From Leptospirales bacterium (GTDB lineage Bacteria; Spirochaetota; Leptospiria; Leptospirales; Leptonemataceae), in assembly GCA_019694655.1 (NCBI GenBank), contig JAIBBN010000013.1:26440-90439 (forward strand): a stretch of DNA of 64,000 nucleotides. The letters run 5' to 3'. Under the pieces are notes generated by a model. The model saw only the letters and a list, made by a program, of their open reading frames with translations, had not been told where the DNA came from and searched no databases. Positions within the stretch are counted from its first letter, which is position 1. Each line of letters begins with the position of its first letter. The position numbers and the translations under genes were made by a program. This document shows, piece by piece, positions 8,609 through 16,790 of the stretch.

Positions 8609-10306
8609 TCAGAGAAAAGGGTTCTCTTCCAGCTGATCCAACTGCTCGTTTAGCCGCAGCCGCCAGCGTTCGATTTCCAATTCGTCCTGCGTCTCCAGTG
8701 CATGATGAAAGGCGTTGATCAACTCTCCCACGCGCTGCCGGCGCTCGCCCAACGTTTCCTCGTACATGCGCCGGGCGCGGGCCAGCACCGTCATGTTTTC
8801 CATATCCTCGCGCGGGTGAAGCTTGAGTTTTTGCAGGCCCTCAAGTATCCGCCGGATGTCGCTTTCACTGAGCGAACCGGGGCTTTCCTGGATGAGTAAA
8901 TTTTCATGTTTGCCCGTAGAAATCACCGTGGCATCAACCTCGAGCAATCCACTGGGATCATAAGTAAAACGTATCTCGACCTGTTCCTCGCCCTGTCTTC
9001 TGGCGGGCACCTGCACCTCAATCTTGCCCAGAAAAATGTTCTCTCGCGTGTAGCGGCTCTCGCCCTGGTAAACCATCAAATCCAGCGTCCGCTGATTGTC
9101 CCGCACTGTACCAAAAGTGCTGGAGCGACTGGCCGGAATGACCGTGTTGCGTTCAATTAGGGGCGAAAAGAAGCCGGGTTCAATTCGATCTGGATAGACG
9201 TCGGCAACCTCGATACCCAGGCTGTAGGGTGCCACATCGGTCAACACAACCTCGCGCAACGCAGAATCGCGCTTGCGCAGTCCGGCCTGTACGCCGGCGC
9301 CGAGAGCGATGGCCTCATCGGGCGGAACCGAGAAAGATGGAAAGCGGCCAAACATTCGGGCCACCATGTCGCGCACCAGAGGCATGCGCGTGGCGCCGCC
9401 CACCAGAATGATGTCGTTCAGTTCCGCAGCACGAATGCGTGCATCGCGCAGCGCCCGTTCTACCGGCGAGCGCATGCGATCCAACAATGGTTGGCACAAT
9501 TCGGCCAGAACATCGCGATCGATACTCATCTGCCATTCCCGCCGCTCATCTTCAAAGCGCATTACTGTCTGCGCTTCCTGGCTCAAAGCGCGACGCGCCA
9601 TCTCCGCCGCTCGTAAGAGTCGATTCCAGAGCGCCGCGTCACGCTGTATTGCCGCCGGCTCCTGCTTGTGTTCGCGCAGGAACCGCTGCAGTAACGCCTC
9701 GTTGAAGTCTTCGCCGCCCAGCATATTGTCGCCGGCGCTGGCGCGCACTTCAACCACGCCCTCAAAAAACTCCAGCACGGATACGTCAAAAGTGCCGCCG
9801 CCCAGGTCGAAGACCAGCACGCGCGTCTCGAGCTGTTCCTGGGCGCCAAAGGAAAGCGCTGCTGCCGTGGGTTCATTGAGCAGTCTGTCTACTTTCAGGC
9901 CGGCCAGCTCGCCAGCCAGGCGCGTGGCGCGCCGCTGAGCATCGCGAAAATAGGCCGGGACCGTTATGATCGCCTCTTCCACTTTTTCGCCGACAAAACG
10001 CTCGGCGTCCTCTTTGAGCGATCGCAGAACCAGAGCCGAGAGTTCTTCGGGCCGGTAGTCGCGATTGCCGAGACGCTGGGTGCGCGGCGAGCCCATGTAG
10101 CGCTTGAAATTTGCCGCGCTGGACTGCGGATGCGAAACCAAACGATCGCGCGCCGCCTTGCCGACCAACACGGCGCCGTCCTCGCTCAGGCTGACCACCG
10201 AGGGCGTGATATTCTCGCCCAACGCGTTCGGGATCAATTCTGAGCGGCCATTGCGAAACGCCGCCGCCAGACTGTTGGTGGTGCCCAGATCGATGCCAAT
10301 CATCAT
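8609..10306 (-). CDS. hscC: Hsp70 family chaperone HscC
   Basis: A 565-residue Hsp70 homologue. The nucleotide-binding domain (about 1-365) has the phosphate-1 loop GIDLGTTNS, the VPAYF and NEPTAAALSFG segments, phosphate-2 DLGGGTFDVSVLEF and the adenosine motif VGGATRMPLV. The substrate-binding part is short and the C-terminal lid is reduced, with no EEVD-like tail. Length and wording (ANFKRYMGS, LVLRSLKEDAE, VLTDVAPYSLGIEV, FSPLIERNT) match HscC rather than DnaK (about 640 aa) or HscA. It heads a minus-strand operon of J-like and envelope genes. In E. coli, HscC is a specialised Hsp70 with restricted J-partners; its client here is unknown. Confidence 0.93.
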   Translation of the reverse strand: MMIGIDLGTTNSLAAAFRNGRSELIPNALGENITPSVVSLSEDGAVLVGKAARDRLVSHPQSSAANFKRYMGSPRTQRLGNRDYRPEELSALVLRSLKEDAERFVGEKVEEAIITVPAYFRDAQRRATRLAGELAGLKVDRLLNEPTAAALSFGAQEQLETRVLVFDLGGGTFDVSVLEFFEGVVEVRASAGDNMLGGEDFNEALLQRFLREHKQEPAAIQRDAALWNRLLRAAEMARRALSQEAQTVMRFEDERREWQMSIDRDVLAELCQPLLDRMRSPVERALRDARIRAAELNDIILVGGATRMPLVRDMVARMFGRFPSFSVPPDEAIALGAGVQAGLRKRDSALREVVLTDVAPYSLGIEVADVYPDRIEPGFFSPLIERNTVIPASRSSTFGTVRDNQRTLDLMVYQGESRYTRENIFLGKIEVQVPARRQGEEQVEIRFTYDPSGLLEVDATVISTGKHENLLIQESPGSLSESDIRRILEGLQKLKLHPREDMENMTVLARARRMYEETLGERRQRVGELINAFHHALETQDELEIERWRLRLNEQLDQLEENPFL

Positions 10307-10490
10307 ACGCGTGCTGCCGCCAGAAGAGCGTCAGCAGAGATTTCACGGACCAAAGCGGCAAGGGGAAAACGCCAGAAAATGCCATTATCGCACGGCGCTG
10401 GCCGGCCCCTCTGGCGAGGAGGCGCTCCGGAATTTGTGTACTTTGCTTGAATGTCCCGACCATGATGCGCTGTTGCAATACGCGCCCGCT

Positions 10491-11420
10491 TTAGCCAGTT
10501 GCCGTCGTTTTGAGCGTTCGTATACTCTTGAGCAAGAAAAAGCCCACGATGGCAAAGGTGCAGACCGGTGAAACCCAGTCGGGGATGTGAAAGCCGAAGG
10601 CGTGAGCAAGCATCACTGCGCCAAGGACAAGTACGCTGTACATGGCCCCATTTTTTAGAAACTGCAGTCGTTTGATTCTCTCAATATTCCCAAGCGTTAG
10701 TTGTCGCACTACAATGGCGCCGAGTCCATTGCCCAGCAGAATCAGCGGAACAGACAGAGTAAAGGCGAAGGCGCCCAATACGCCGTCGATGGAGAAACTG
10801 GCATCAATAACTTCCAGGTAAAGAATCTTGCTGATGTCCGAGCGTGGGATAGCGCCGTGCAGCAGCTCCTGCTCGCCCTCCTCGGCGTTTTGTTTGAAAC
10901 CGTGCGTGATAAAAAAGACGCTGGAGCCAACTACTGCGCCAAAAGCCATCATCGTATTGGATTGCAGAGCGAACCAGACTGTCGCGGCAAGAATCAGCGA
11001 CACCAGGGCGTAGAACCAAACGCCGGCTCGCAGAAAGAAGCTTTCATGCGGCAGTCCGATGCTCTTCTCTTCCAGGAAGAGCCAGTAAAAGAAAAGAAAG
11101 ATCAGGAAAATCCCGCCGCCAGCGAGCAGGATTGGAGCGCTTTGTTCAATCGATCGATGGACCGCCGGGTCGCTGGAAAAGGTCGCAGTCAATGCGCCGC
11201 CCGGTCCGAGCGTCGGGTTCACGGCCCAGACGATGCCCCACGGGAGCAGTCCGCGAATCAAGAACACGGCGATCAAAATGCCCCATGTCAAGAACCAACG
11301 TCTGGCGCGCTGTCCCATCGTGGACAGAACCTCGGCGTTGATGATGGCGTTGTCGATACTCGATATGGTCTCAAAGAGACAGAGTCCAGCTACGACCAGA
11401 ACTACTGAAACAACCGACAT
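10491..11420 (-). CDS. DUF475 / TerC-like integral membrane protein
   Basis: A 309-residue polytopic membrane protein with about nine hydrophobic segments. Family hallmarks are FETISSIDNAIINAEVL near the N-terminus and LEVIDASFSIDGVLGAFAF in the second half. Each holds the acidic residues (SSIDNA, SFSIDG) typical of TerC/DUF475 proteins, which are implicated in metal-ion export or metalation of exported proteins. There is no evident operon partner: it is separated from hscC by 184 bp and diverges from the methyltransferase gene. Confidence 0.9.
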   Translation of the reverse strand: MSVVSVVLVVAGLCLFETISSIDNAIINAEVLSTMGQRARRWFLTWGILIAVFLIRGLLPWGIVWAVNPTLGPGGALTATFSSDPAVHRSIEQSAPILLAGGGIFLIFLFFYWLFLEEKSIGLPHESFFLRAGVWFYALVSLILAATVWFALQSNTMMAFGAVVGSSVFFITHGFKQNAEEGEQELLHGAIPRSDISKILYLEVIDASFSIDGVLGAFAFTLSVPLILLGNGLGAIVVRQLTLGNIERIKRLQFLKNGAMYSVLVLGAVMLAHAFGFHIPDWVSPVCTFAIVGFFLLKSIRTLKTTATG

Positions 11421-11601
11421 AGCGCAGTCCAGCGGGCCGCCCTTGGACGCGTAGTAAATCTAAATTTTGAGCGGGGGCGGCAGGGCGAGGGCTTCGGAAA
11501 GCAGGGACGCTGGACCCTGAGCGGTTGTTAACGATCTGTGATCGCAAAGGATGGCTTGCAATTTTGCTGGGCTGCATTGCGACACAGGTCGCGTTTGGTC
11601 C
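11421..11601. promoter_or_regulatory. Divergent intergenic region
   Basis: About 180 bp separates the divergently transcribed DUF475 and methyltransferase genes, so promoters for both should lie here. I could not identify a convincing -35/-10 pair or operator by eye. Confidence 0.3.
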
Positions 11602-12438
11602 ATGAGCAATCCGTTCTCTTCGGCTGCGCCCTGGACGCTGGTGGCGCCGGGCTATACGCGCCGCACGGCGCCGATGCTCGCCGCCTATTCTCGTTTTGCA
11701 ATCGAGCTACTCATGCCCCTGCCGGGCGAACGGGCGCTTGATGTCGCCGCCGGTCCCGGCACCCTGGCCTTGCAACTGGCGCCAATGGTGCAAAAAGTGG
11801 AGGCCATCGATTTTTCTGAAGCGATGATTGTCGAACTCCAGCGCGGCTGCAGGGAACAAGGACTTTCGAATGTGGTCGCTCAACAAATGGACGGTCAGCA
11901 GCTGAGTTTCCCCGATGAGAGTTTCGACCTGGCCTTCTCGATGTTCGGCCTGATGTTTTTTCCGGACCTCCAGCAAGGATTGCGTGAGATGTTGCGCGTG
12001 CTACGACCGCGCGGGCGCGCCGCCATTTCTAGCTGGGGACCCATTGCCAACTCGCCGCTGATGCAACTGATGTTTGGCGCGCTGCGCGCCGCCGATCCGC
12101 AGATGCCCGCGCCACAGAGCGGTATTGCCAGCCTTGAGAATCCGGAGTTTTTCAGGGAGCAACTGCGCCTTGCGGGTTATATCGATATTGCGATCCACAG
12201 CCATGCCCCGATCGTCGCGATTGCCGATGCTGAGTCTCTGTACGAAGCGATGGTCGAAGGTAGTGCGCCGATTCAGTGGATGAAAAACAAGATGAGTAAC
12301 GAAGACTGGAAGCAACGAGACTCAATTATGCACGATTATGTGGTCCAGCATTGGTCAGCGGCGGGCGCGCTCTGCTCGCAGGCCTACATTGCCGTCGCCA
12401 GGAAGCCAGGCGGAACTGCGCAGTCATCTCAGGCGTGA
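11602..12438 (+). CDS. Class I SAM-dependent methyltransferase (UbiE/Methyltransf_11 type)
   Basis: A 278-residue soluble enzyme. The SAM-binding motif I is ALDVAAGPGTLALQLAP, followed by the acidic strand-2 end (VEAIDFSEAMI), a Q-x-D-G motif after strand 3 and FDLAFSMFGLMFFPD (motif IV/post-II). This is the canonical class I layout, with no recognisable substrate signature. I chose the ATG at 11602 (MSNPFSS...) over an in-frame ATG 51 bp upstream because the fold begins shortly after it. It lies 6 bp upstream of the receiver/HATPase gene and is probably cotranscribed with it. The substrate could be a quinone, a lipid or another small molecule. Confidence 0.85.
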   Translation: MSNPFSSAAPWTLVAPGYTRRTAPMLAAYSRFAIELLMPLPGERALDVAAGPGTLALQLAPMVQKVEAIDFSEAMIVELQRGCREQGLSNVVAQQMDGQQLSFPDESFDLAFSMFGLMFFPDLQQGLREMLRVLRPRGRAAISSWGPIANSPLMQLMFGALRAADPQMPAPQSGIASLENPEFFREQLRLAGYIDIAIHSHAPIVAIADAESLYEAMVEGSAPIQWMKNKMSNEDWKQRDSIMHDYVVQHWSAAGALCSQAYIAVARKPGGTAQSSQA

Positions 12439-12444
12439 ATCTGT

Positions 12445-13356
12445 ATGAGCGTTGAAAAGAATGTAATACTCGCGGTCGACGACAACCGCGCTATTTGTGA
12501 GGCGATCCGCGAGATATTTGCCGGGGCCAGCTGGCGCGTTGAGGCCGTCTACGACACGGCGCAGGCGCGCAGTTTTCTGCAGCGGCGCAGCGCCGAAGTC
12601 GCTCTGCTGGTGCTGGATTGGGAAATGCCTGGCGAGAGCGGTTTTGAATTCTTGAAATATGCCAAGGCGCAAAAGGAATTGCGCCTCCTGCCAGTCATCA
12701 TGCTCACCGGGCGCACCAGCCCGGCCGATGTGGAAAGCGGCATCGCTGCCGGCGCCCTCTATTACGTTACCAAACCCTTCGATCCGCGCGTGCTGAGAGT
12801 GCTGATGGAAACAGCGCTCGCCGACTTCCAACTCGTTCGCGAAGGCAAGGCCAGACCGGAGTTTCCCTTTGATCATTGTACCGAAGCGGGTTTTGAATTT
12901 CGGACCCTCGAGGAGGCGGCGGAGGTGGCCGTATTCCTCGCTGCACTGACGCCGGACCCGGATAGCGCACGCCTTGGTCTTCATGAACTCCTGGTCAACG
13001 CCGTAGAACACGGCAACCTGTCGATCTCCCACGTCGAAAAGAAAGAATTGCTACGCACCGGCGGACTGCGCGCCGAAATCCGCCGCCGGCTGGCCGATCC
13101 GCAGTATGCCTCGCGCCTCGCCAGCGTTCGCCTGCGACGCATCGATGGTCACGCCAGCTTTACCGTCCGCGATCAGGGCGCCGGCTTTGACTTTCAAGAA
13201 TTCCTTACTTTCTCTGCTGATCGGGCCTACGAACAGCACGGACGCGGCATAGCCATAGCCCGGGATCTCTGTTTTGATGTGCTGGAGTACCGCGCCCCGG
13301 GCAACGAACTCACTGCCATCATGAAGCGAAAAACGGCGCCCCTCGCTGAAAACTGA
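12445..13356 (+). CDS. Receiver-HATPase fusion (RsbW-like regulator)
   Basis: A 303-residue signalling protein. The N-terminal receiver (about 5-125) is intact: acidic pair VDD at 11-13, phosphoacceptor Asp58 in LVLDWEMPG, Thr in IMLTGR and Lys in YVTKPFDP. The C-terminal half (about 145-300) is a GHKL/RsbW-type ATP-binding domain with ELLVNAVEHGN (N box), DQGAGFD (G1) and HGRGIAIAR (G2). No HisKA dimerisation domain is present, so it is not a classical histidine kinase. The layout suggests phosphorylation-controlled serine-kinase/anti-sigma activity of the partner-switching kind. It converges with the lone cheY gene and sits just before the STAS-che operon. Confidence 0.87.
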   Translation: MSVEKNVILAVDDNRAICEAIREIFAGASWRVEAVYDTAQARSFLQRRSAEVALLVLDWEMPGESGFEFLKYAKAQKELRLLPVIMLTGRTSPADVESGIAAGALYYVTKPFDPRVLRVLMETALADFQLVREGKARPEFPFDHCTEAGFEFRTLEEAAEVAVFLAALTPDPDSARLGLHELLVNAVEHGNLSISHVEKKELLRTGGLRAEIRRRLADPQYASRLASVRLRRIDGHASFTVRDQGAGFDFQEFLTFSADRAYEQHGRGIAIARDLCFDVLEYRAPGNELTAIMKRKTAPLAEN

Positions 13357-13404
13357 AAACGAGAGTCAGACGGGGCGGGGTGGATCGATTCAAACTGGCG
13401 GGGC

Positions 13405-13425
13405 AGCCGTCTCCTGACGGTTATT
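13405..13425. terminator. Short hairpin between convergent genes
   Basis: CCGTC (13407-13411) and GACGG (13416-13420) form a 5-bp stem with a 4-base loop, extendable by a G-U and an A-T pair, followed by TTATT on the plus strand. It lies exactly between the stop of the receiver-HATPase gene and the stop of cheY. The T-run is weak, so terminator function is only suggestive. Confidence 0.35.
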
Positions 13426-13798
13426 CGGGCAGGGCAAGTTTCTGCACCGCCGCCACCACGCTGGCCGGTACAAAGGGTTTGACCACCCAGGCGCTGACGC
13501 CCGCCTCTCGGCCCGCTTGTTTCTTTTGCGGGTCTGATTCCGTGGTCATCATAATCACCGGAGTAAAGCGGTAATTTTGATAGGCGATTTCCGTCTTAAT
13601 CGTGCGCGTAAAATTTACGCCGTTGTCCCCGGGCATATTGTAGTCGCAGAGAATCAGATGGAGCTTTACACCGTTGAGTTGGCGGTAGGCATCCTCAACG
13701 CTTGAGGCTTCCAGCACAGAAAAGCCGGCGGCCTCAAGCGCTTGACGGACCACCGCCCGAACCGGCATAGAATCGTCGATCGTCAGGACGGTGCGCAT
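13421..13798 (-). CDS. cheY: CheY-like single-domain response regulator
   Basis: A 125-residue stand-alone receiver. The acidic pocket is DD at 8-9, the phosphoacceptor is Asp52 (LILCDYNMPGDNG), the switch Thr is in IMMTTES (about 85) and the conserved Lys is at about 107 (VVKPF). There is no output domain, as in CheY, which docks on the flagellar switch. The gene is on the opposite strand and is divergent from the STAS-cheA operon, leaving an 87-bp shared promoter region. The flagellar-type CheY role is inferred from context; other single-domain receivers look the same. Confidence 0.88.
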   Translation of the reverse strand: MRTVLTIDDSMPVRAVVRQALEAAGFSVLEASSVEDAYRQLNGVKLHLILCDYNMPGDNGVNFTRTIKTEIAYQNYRFTPVIMMTTESDPQKKQAGREAGVSAWVVKPFVPASVVAAVQKLALPE

Positions 13799-13885
13799 AT
13801 CCGTTTCGAAACCCCGCGCTGCTGGACGTCAATCCGGAGCCCGTATTTGTCGATCAGTATGTGAAGCCAAAGAGATGAATCAATT

Positions 13886-14242
13886 ATGGTAGTTCTTCAA
13901 CAAGACGGCCAACGCATCGCTGAACTATCGGGCGAAGTGACTGTGGATCGGGCAGCAAGCTTGCGCAGCGAGCTGCTCGGCGTTTGGCCAATTGATGAAT
14001 TGCGCCTGAATGGGGTTTCTCGAATCGACCTGGCCGGACTACAATTGCTGGCCGCCGCAAAAAAGATGGCGAAGAGCGAAGGCCGCCGGCTCGTTTTCAG
14101 CGCACACAGCGATGCGGTACTGCGTATTCTCGATCTAACGGGCGCCACGGCGGCTTTCGGCGATCCGCTGCGCATCCCCGCCGCCAGACGAAATGACTAC
14201 GGCTTTGGCTATGGAGTTCGCGCCAGGAAGAAAGGCCAATGA
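13886..14242 (+). CDS. STAS-domain protein, first gene of the chemotaxis operon
   Basis: A 118-residue protein with an N-terminal STAS domain (about 1-95): VVLQQDGQRIAELSGEVTV, the core strand LRLNGVSRIDLAGLQLL and the following helix. The usual phosphorylated Ser of anti-sigma-factor antagonists (D-S-S-G-L) is replaced: the sequence is D-L-A-G-L. Serine phosphoregulation at this site therefore looks impossible. It overlaps cheA by ATGA and must be cotranslated with it. Proteins of this kind are found in front of cheA in several che clusters, where their role is poorly defined. The C-terminal 20 residues are basic. Confidence 0.82.
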   Translation: MVVLQQDGQRIAELSGEVTVDRAASLRSELLGVWPIDELRLNGVSRIDLAGLQLLAAAKKMAKSEGRRLVFSAHSDAVLRILDLTGATAAFGDPLRIPAARRNDYGFGYGVRARKKGQ

Positions 14243-16305
14243 ACCTGGACAAGGCGCGCCTGCTTTTTTTTGAAGAGAGCAATGAACTGCTGACACGCAT
14301 GGAGGCTGACCTCCTGCAACTGGAATCTCAGCTGGAAGACCAGGAGTTGATTGCCTCGCTATTCCGAGCAGCGCATACGATCAAGGGCGCCGCTGGAATT
14401 TTTGGCTACCACGACATTACCAACTTCGTTCACTGCATGGAGCATCTGCTGGCCGAGTGGCGCGAGGGCCGCTCGCAAGCGTCGGCTGCCTCAGTGCAGC
14501 GATTGCTGGAAGCTCGCGACCTGAGTTCGCAGATGATCCAGGATGCAATGGCGGATCGCGCTGAAAGCGCCGAACTTGCCATGCGACGAAGACAACTGAT
14601 GGAAGCCTTAATGGCCCATGCCGCCCAGGGACCGACGACTGGACCGGCATCGCAGCCCGAAGCGGCCGAGCCTGATGTCCCGGCTAGCGATCAAGGCGCC
14701 CTGTTTCAATTTGGCTGGCGCATTGCTTTTCAACCAGAGCGCGGCGTCTTCAAACTCGGGCTGGATCCCCTGGCGCCGCTGCGCGAACTTGCGACACAGT
14801 CAAAAATTGAAGATGTTGAAGTCGACTTTGCTTCTCTGCCAGTACTGCGCGATCTGGATGCCGAACTTTGCTATCTCTCCTATAGCGCAAACCTCAGCGG
14901 AAGCGTAAGCCGGCAGGACATTGAAAGTGCCTTCGAATTTTTCGATGGCGTTGCCAATTGGAAGATCTCAGAGGGCGCGGCCGATAGCGTGCGAGCCAGC
15001 GAACCCCTGCTGCGCAGTCAGAGTGCAGCGGACCTGCCGCGGTCAGAAATTGAAGCTGCGGCGCGGTCCACCGCTGCGTCGCCCTCCGATCGACCGCAGC
15101 CCGTCGACCGATCTGCCGCTGCCGCCGCCGGTTTTCAAGCCCCCGGTGCGCGGTTTCTGCGCGTGGAGAGCGGAAAACTTGATCAACTGGTCAACCTGGT
15201 CGGCGAGCTGGTGATTGCCGGGGCCAACATCAGTCAGCTGGCAGCGGCCCGCAACGATCCGCAACTCAACGAAGCGTCGGCTTCGATCCTGAGGATGATT
15301 GCCGAATTACGCGAGCAATCGTTGCGCGTACGCATGGTGCAGCTGGGCGAGACCTTTGCCCGCTTCCAGCGTGTAGTGCGCGATCTGGGCGCCGAAACCG
15401 GTAAGAGTGTACGCCTCTCCATCAGCGGCGGAGAAACGGAACTGGACAAGACGGTCGTCGAAAAGATCGTAGATCCGTTGATGCACCTGGTGCGAAACGC
15501 CGTGGATCACGGCCTTGAGCGCCCGGAGGAGCGCGAAAGCGCCGGCAAACCGCGCGAAGGACTGATCGTCCTGCAGGCCTATCAGGAAACGGGCAGCATT
15601 GTCGTCGAAGTACGCGACGACGGTCGCGGCTTTCGGCTGGAGCGTATTCTGGAAACCGCGCGGCGCCGAGGCCTTGTGGAGGCGGGAGCGCAGCTGGATG
15701 AACAGCAGATTTTAGCGTTGGTCTTTCAGCCTGGTTTTTCCACAGCGACCGAACTCAGTACCATCTCCGGTCGCGGCGTCGGATTGGACGTCGTTCAGAA
15801 GAATATCGAAGCCTTGCGCGGCAGCATCCAGATTGAGAATCAGCCCGACCACGGCAGCCTGACGCGCATACGACTGCCGCTCACTTTGGCCATCATTGAA
15901 GGCTTTCAAGTCCGGGTGGGTCAGGCGCGCTACATTCTGCCAATGGATATGGTGCTGGAGTGTGTGGACGCTCCTGAAGATTCAGCAACCGGGATTCTCA
16001 ATTTGCGGGGCGAGGCTCTGCCTTGCGTTCCGTTGCACGCGCTTTTTGGCGAAAGCGGCAGCGGGCGAAGCGTGGTGGTGGTACAGTACGGCGCGCGCAA
16101 GGCCGGACTGCTGGTCGACGAACTGCTTGGAGAATTTCAGACTGTGATCAAACCGCTGGGGCGGCTTTTCGCCGGCGTGCGCGGTATCAATAGCGCAACG
16201 ATCCTTGGCGACGGCGCGGTGGCCTTGATCCTCGACGTGCCTTCCCTCGTCGAGCTGGCAGCGCGCCACGAAGCTCATTCCGTCGTCGCCGGAGGCCGCA
16301 CATGA
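14239..16305 (+). CDS. cheA: Chemotaxis histidine kinase CheA
   Basis: A 688-residue class II histidine kinase. The Hpt domain carries His46 in FRAAHTIKGAAGIFG. A P2-like region at about 155-265 (FGWRIAFQP..., LGLDPLAPLRELA) probably binds CheY or CheB. The P3 dimerisation helices begin near 308 (FLRVESGKLDQLVNLVGELV, in part). The P4 kinase domain has HLVRNAVDHGLE, DDGRGF and GRGVGLDVV, and a P5 CheW-like coupling domain closes the protein (about 550-685). The kinase autophosphorylates in receptor arrays and passes phosphate to CheY and CheB. It overlaps the STAS gene upstream and cheW downstream by 4 bp each. Confidence 0.96.
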   Translation: MNLDKARLLFFEESNELLTRMEADLLQLESQLEDQELIASLFRAAHTIKGAAGIFGYHDITNFVHCMEHLLAEWREGRSQASAASVQRLLEARDLSSQMIQDAMADRAESAELAMRRRQLMEALMAHAAQGPTTGPASQPEAAEPDVPASDQGALFQFGWRIAFQPERGVFKLGLDPLAPLRELATQSKIEDVEVDFASLPVLRDLDAELCYLSYSANLSGSVSRQDIESAFEFFDGVANWKISEGAADSVRASEPLLRSQSAADLPRSEIEAAARSTAASPSDRPQPVDRSAAAAAGFQAPGARFLRVESGKLDQLVNLVGELVIAGANISQLAAARNDPQLNEASASILRMIAELREQSLRVRMVQLGETFARFQRVVRDLGAETGKSVRLSISGGETELDKTVVEKIVDPLMHLVRNAVDHGLERPEERESAGKPREGLIVLQAYQETGSIVVEVRDDGRGFRLERILETARRRGLVEAGAQLDEQQILALVFQPGFSTATELSTISGRGVGLDVVQKNIEALRGSIQIENQPDHGSLTRIRLPLTLAIIEGFQVRVGQARYILPMDMVLECVDAPEDSATGILNLRGEALPCVPLHALFGESGSGRSVVVVQYGARKAGLLVDELLGEFQTVIKPLGRLFAGVRGINSATILGDGAVALILDVPSLVELAARHEAHSVVAGGRT

Positions 16306-16790
16306 ACGCGGAGCAGGTACAGCTTCTGCGCTTTCGCGTGGGCGAGAGGCATTATGCCCTGCCCGTTGAGGCGGTCAAAGAAATCATTCCCTTCAGCGAC
16401 ATCACGCGCGTCCCGCGCACGCCGCCAGTTGTGCGCGGCGTGATCAATCTACGCGGCAATGTCGTTCCGGTACTCGATCTCGCGGTGCGAATGGGACACG
16501 GGGAGATTGCGGCCGATTCGCTCAGTTGCGTCCTGATCATCGGCGACGATGAGCAACCGACGGACAACGAACTGGGTCTGCTGGTTTCAGCTGTAGAGGT
16601 TGTCCTGCAAACCGCTCCAGACGAATTGCAATCCCCTCCGCAGTTCGGCCTGGGAGCGCCGCATCATTTTGTATCGCGCATGGCAGCGCAGGATGGCGTA
16701 TTTGCTCCGATTTTGGATCTCAGCCGCGTCGCAGACATCGATGAACTGGCCCTCAGCATCCATGAAGAATCAGAGCGCCAGCGAATTTGA
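16302..16790 (+). CDS. cheW: Chemotaxis coupling protein CheW
   Basis: A 162-residue scaffold that links receptors to CheA. It has the typical CheW double barrel: LLRFRVGERHYALPVEAVKEI at the start (in part), VPRTPPVVRGVINLRGNVVPVLDL in the middle (the conserved RGVINLRG) and ILDLSRV near the end. The start overlaps the cheA stop (ATGA), and its last 29 bp overlap the start of cheR. It is one of two cheW genes in the operon; this one is closer to the standard sequence. Confidence 0.95.
   Translation: MNAEQVQLLRFRVGERHYALPVEAVKEIIPFSDITRVPRTPPVVRGVINLRGNVVPVLDLAVRMGHGEIAADSLSCVLIIGDDEQPTDNELGLLVSAVEVVLQTAPDELQSPPQFGLGAPHHFVSRMAAQDGVFAPILDLSRVADIDELALSIHEESERQRI

Noticed and set aside
9873..10478. 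201-codon minus-strand frame overlapping the start of hscC
   Set aside because: It is out of phase with the clearly conserved hscC gene on the same strand and covers its N-terminal coding part.
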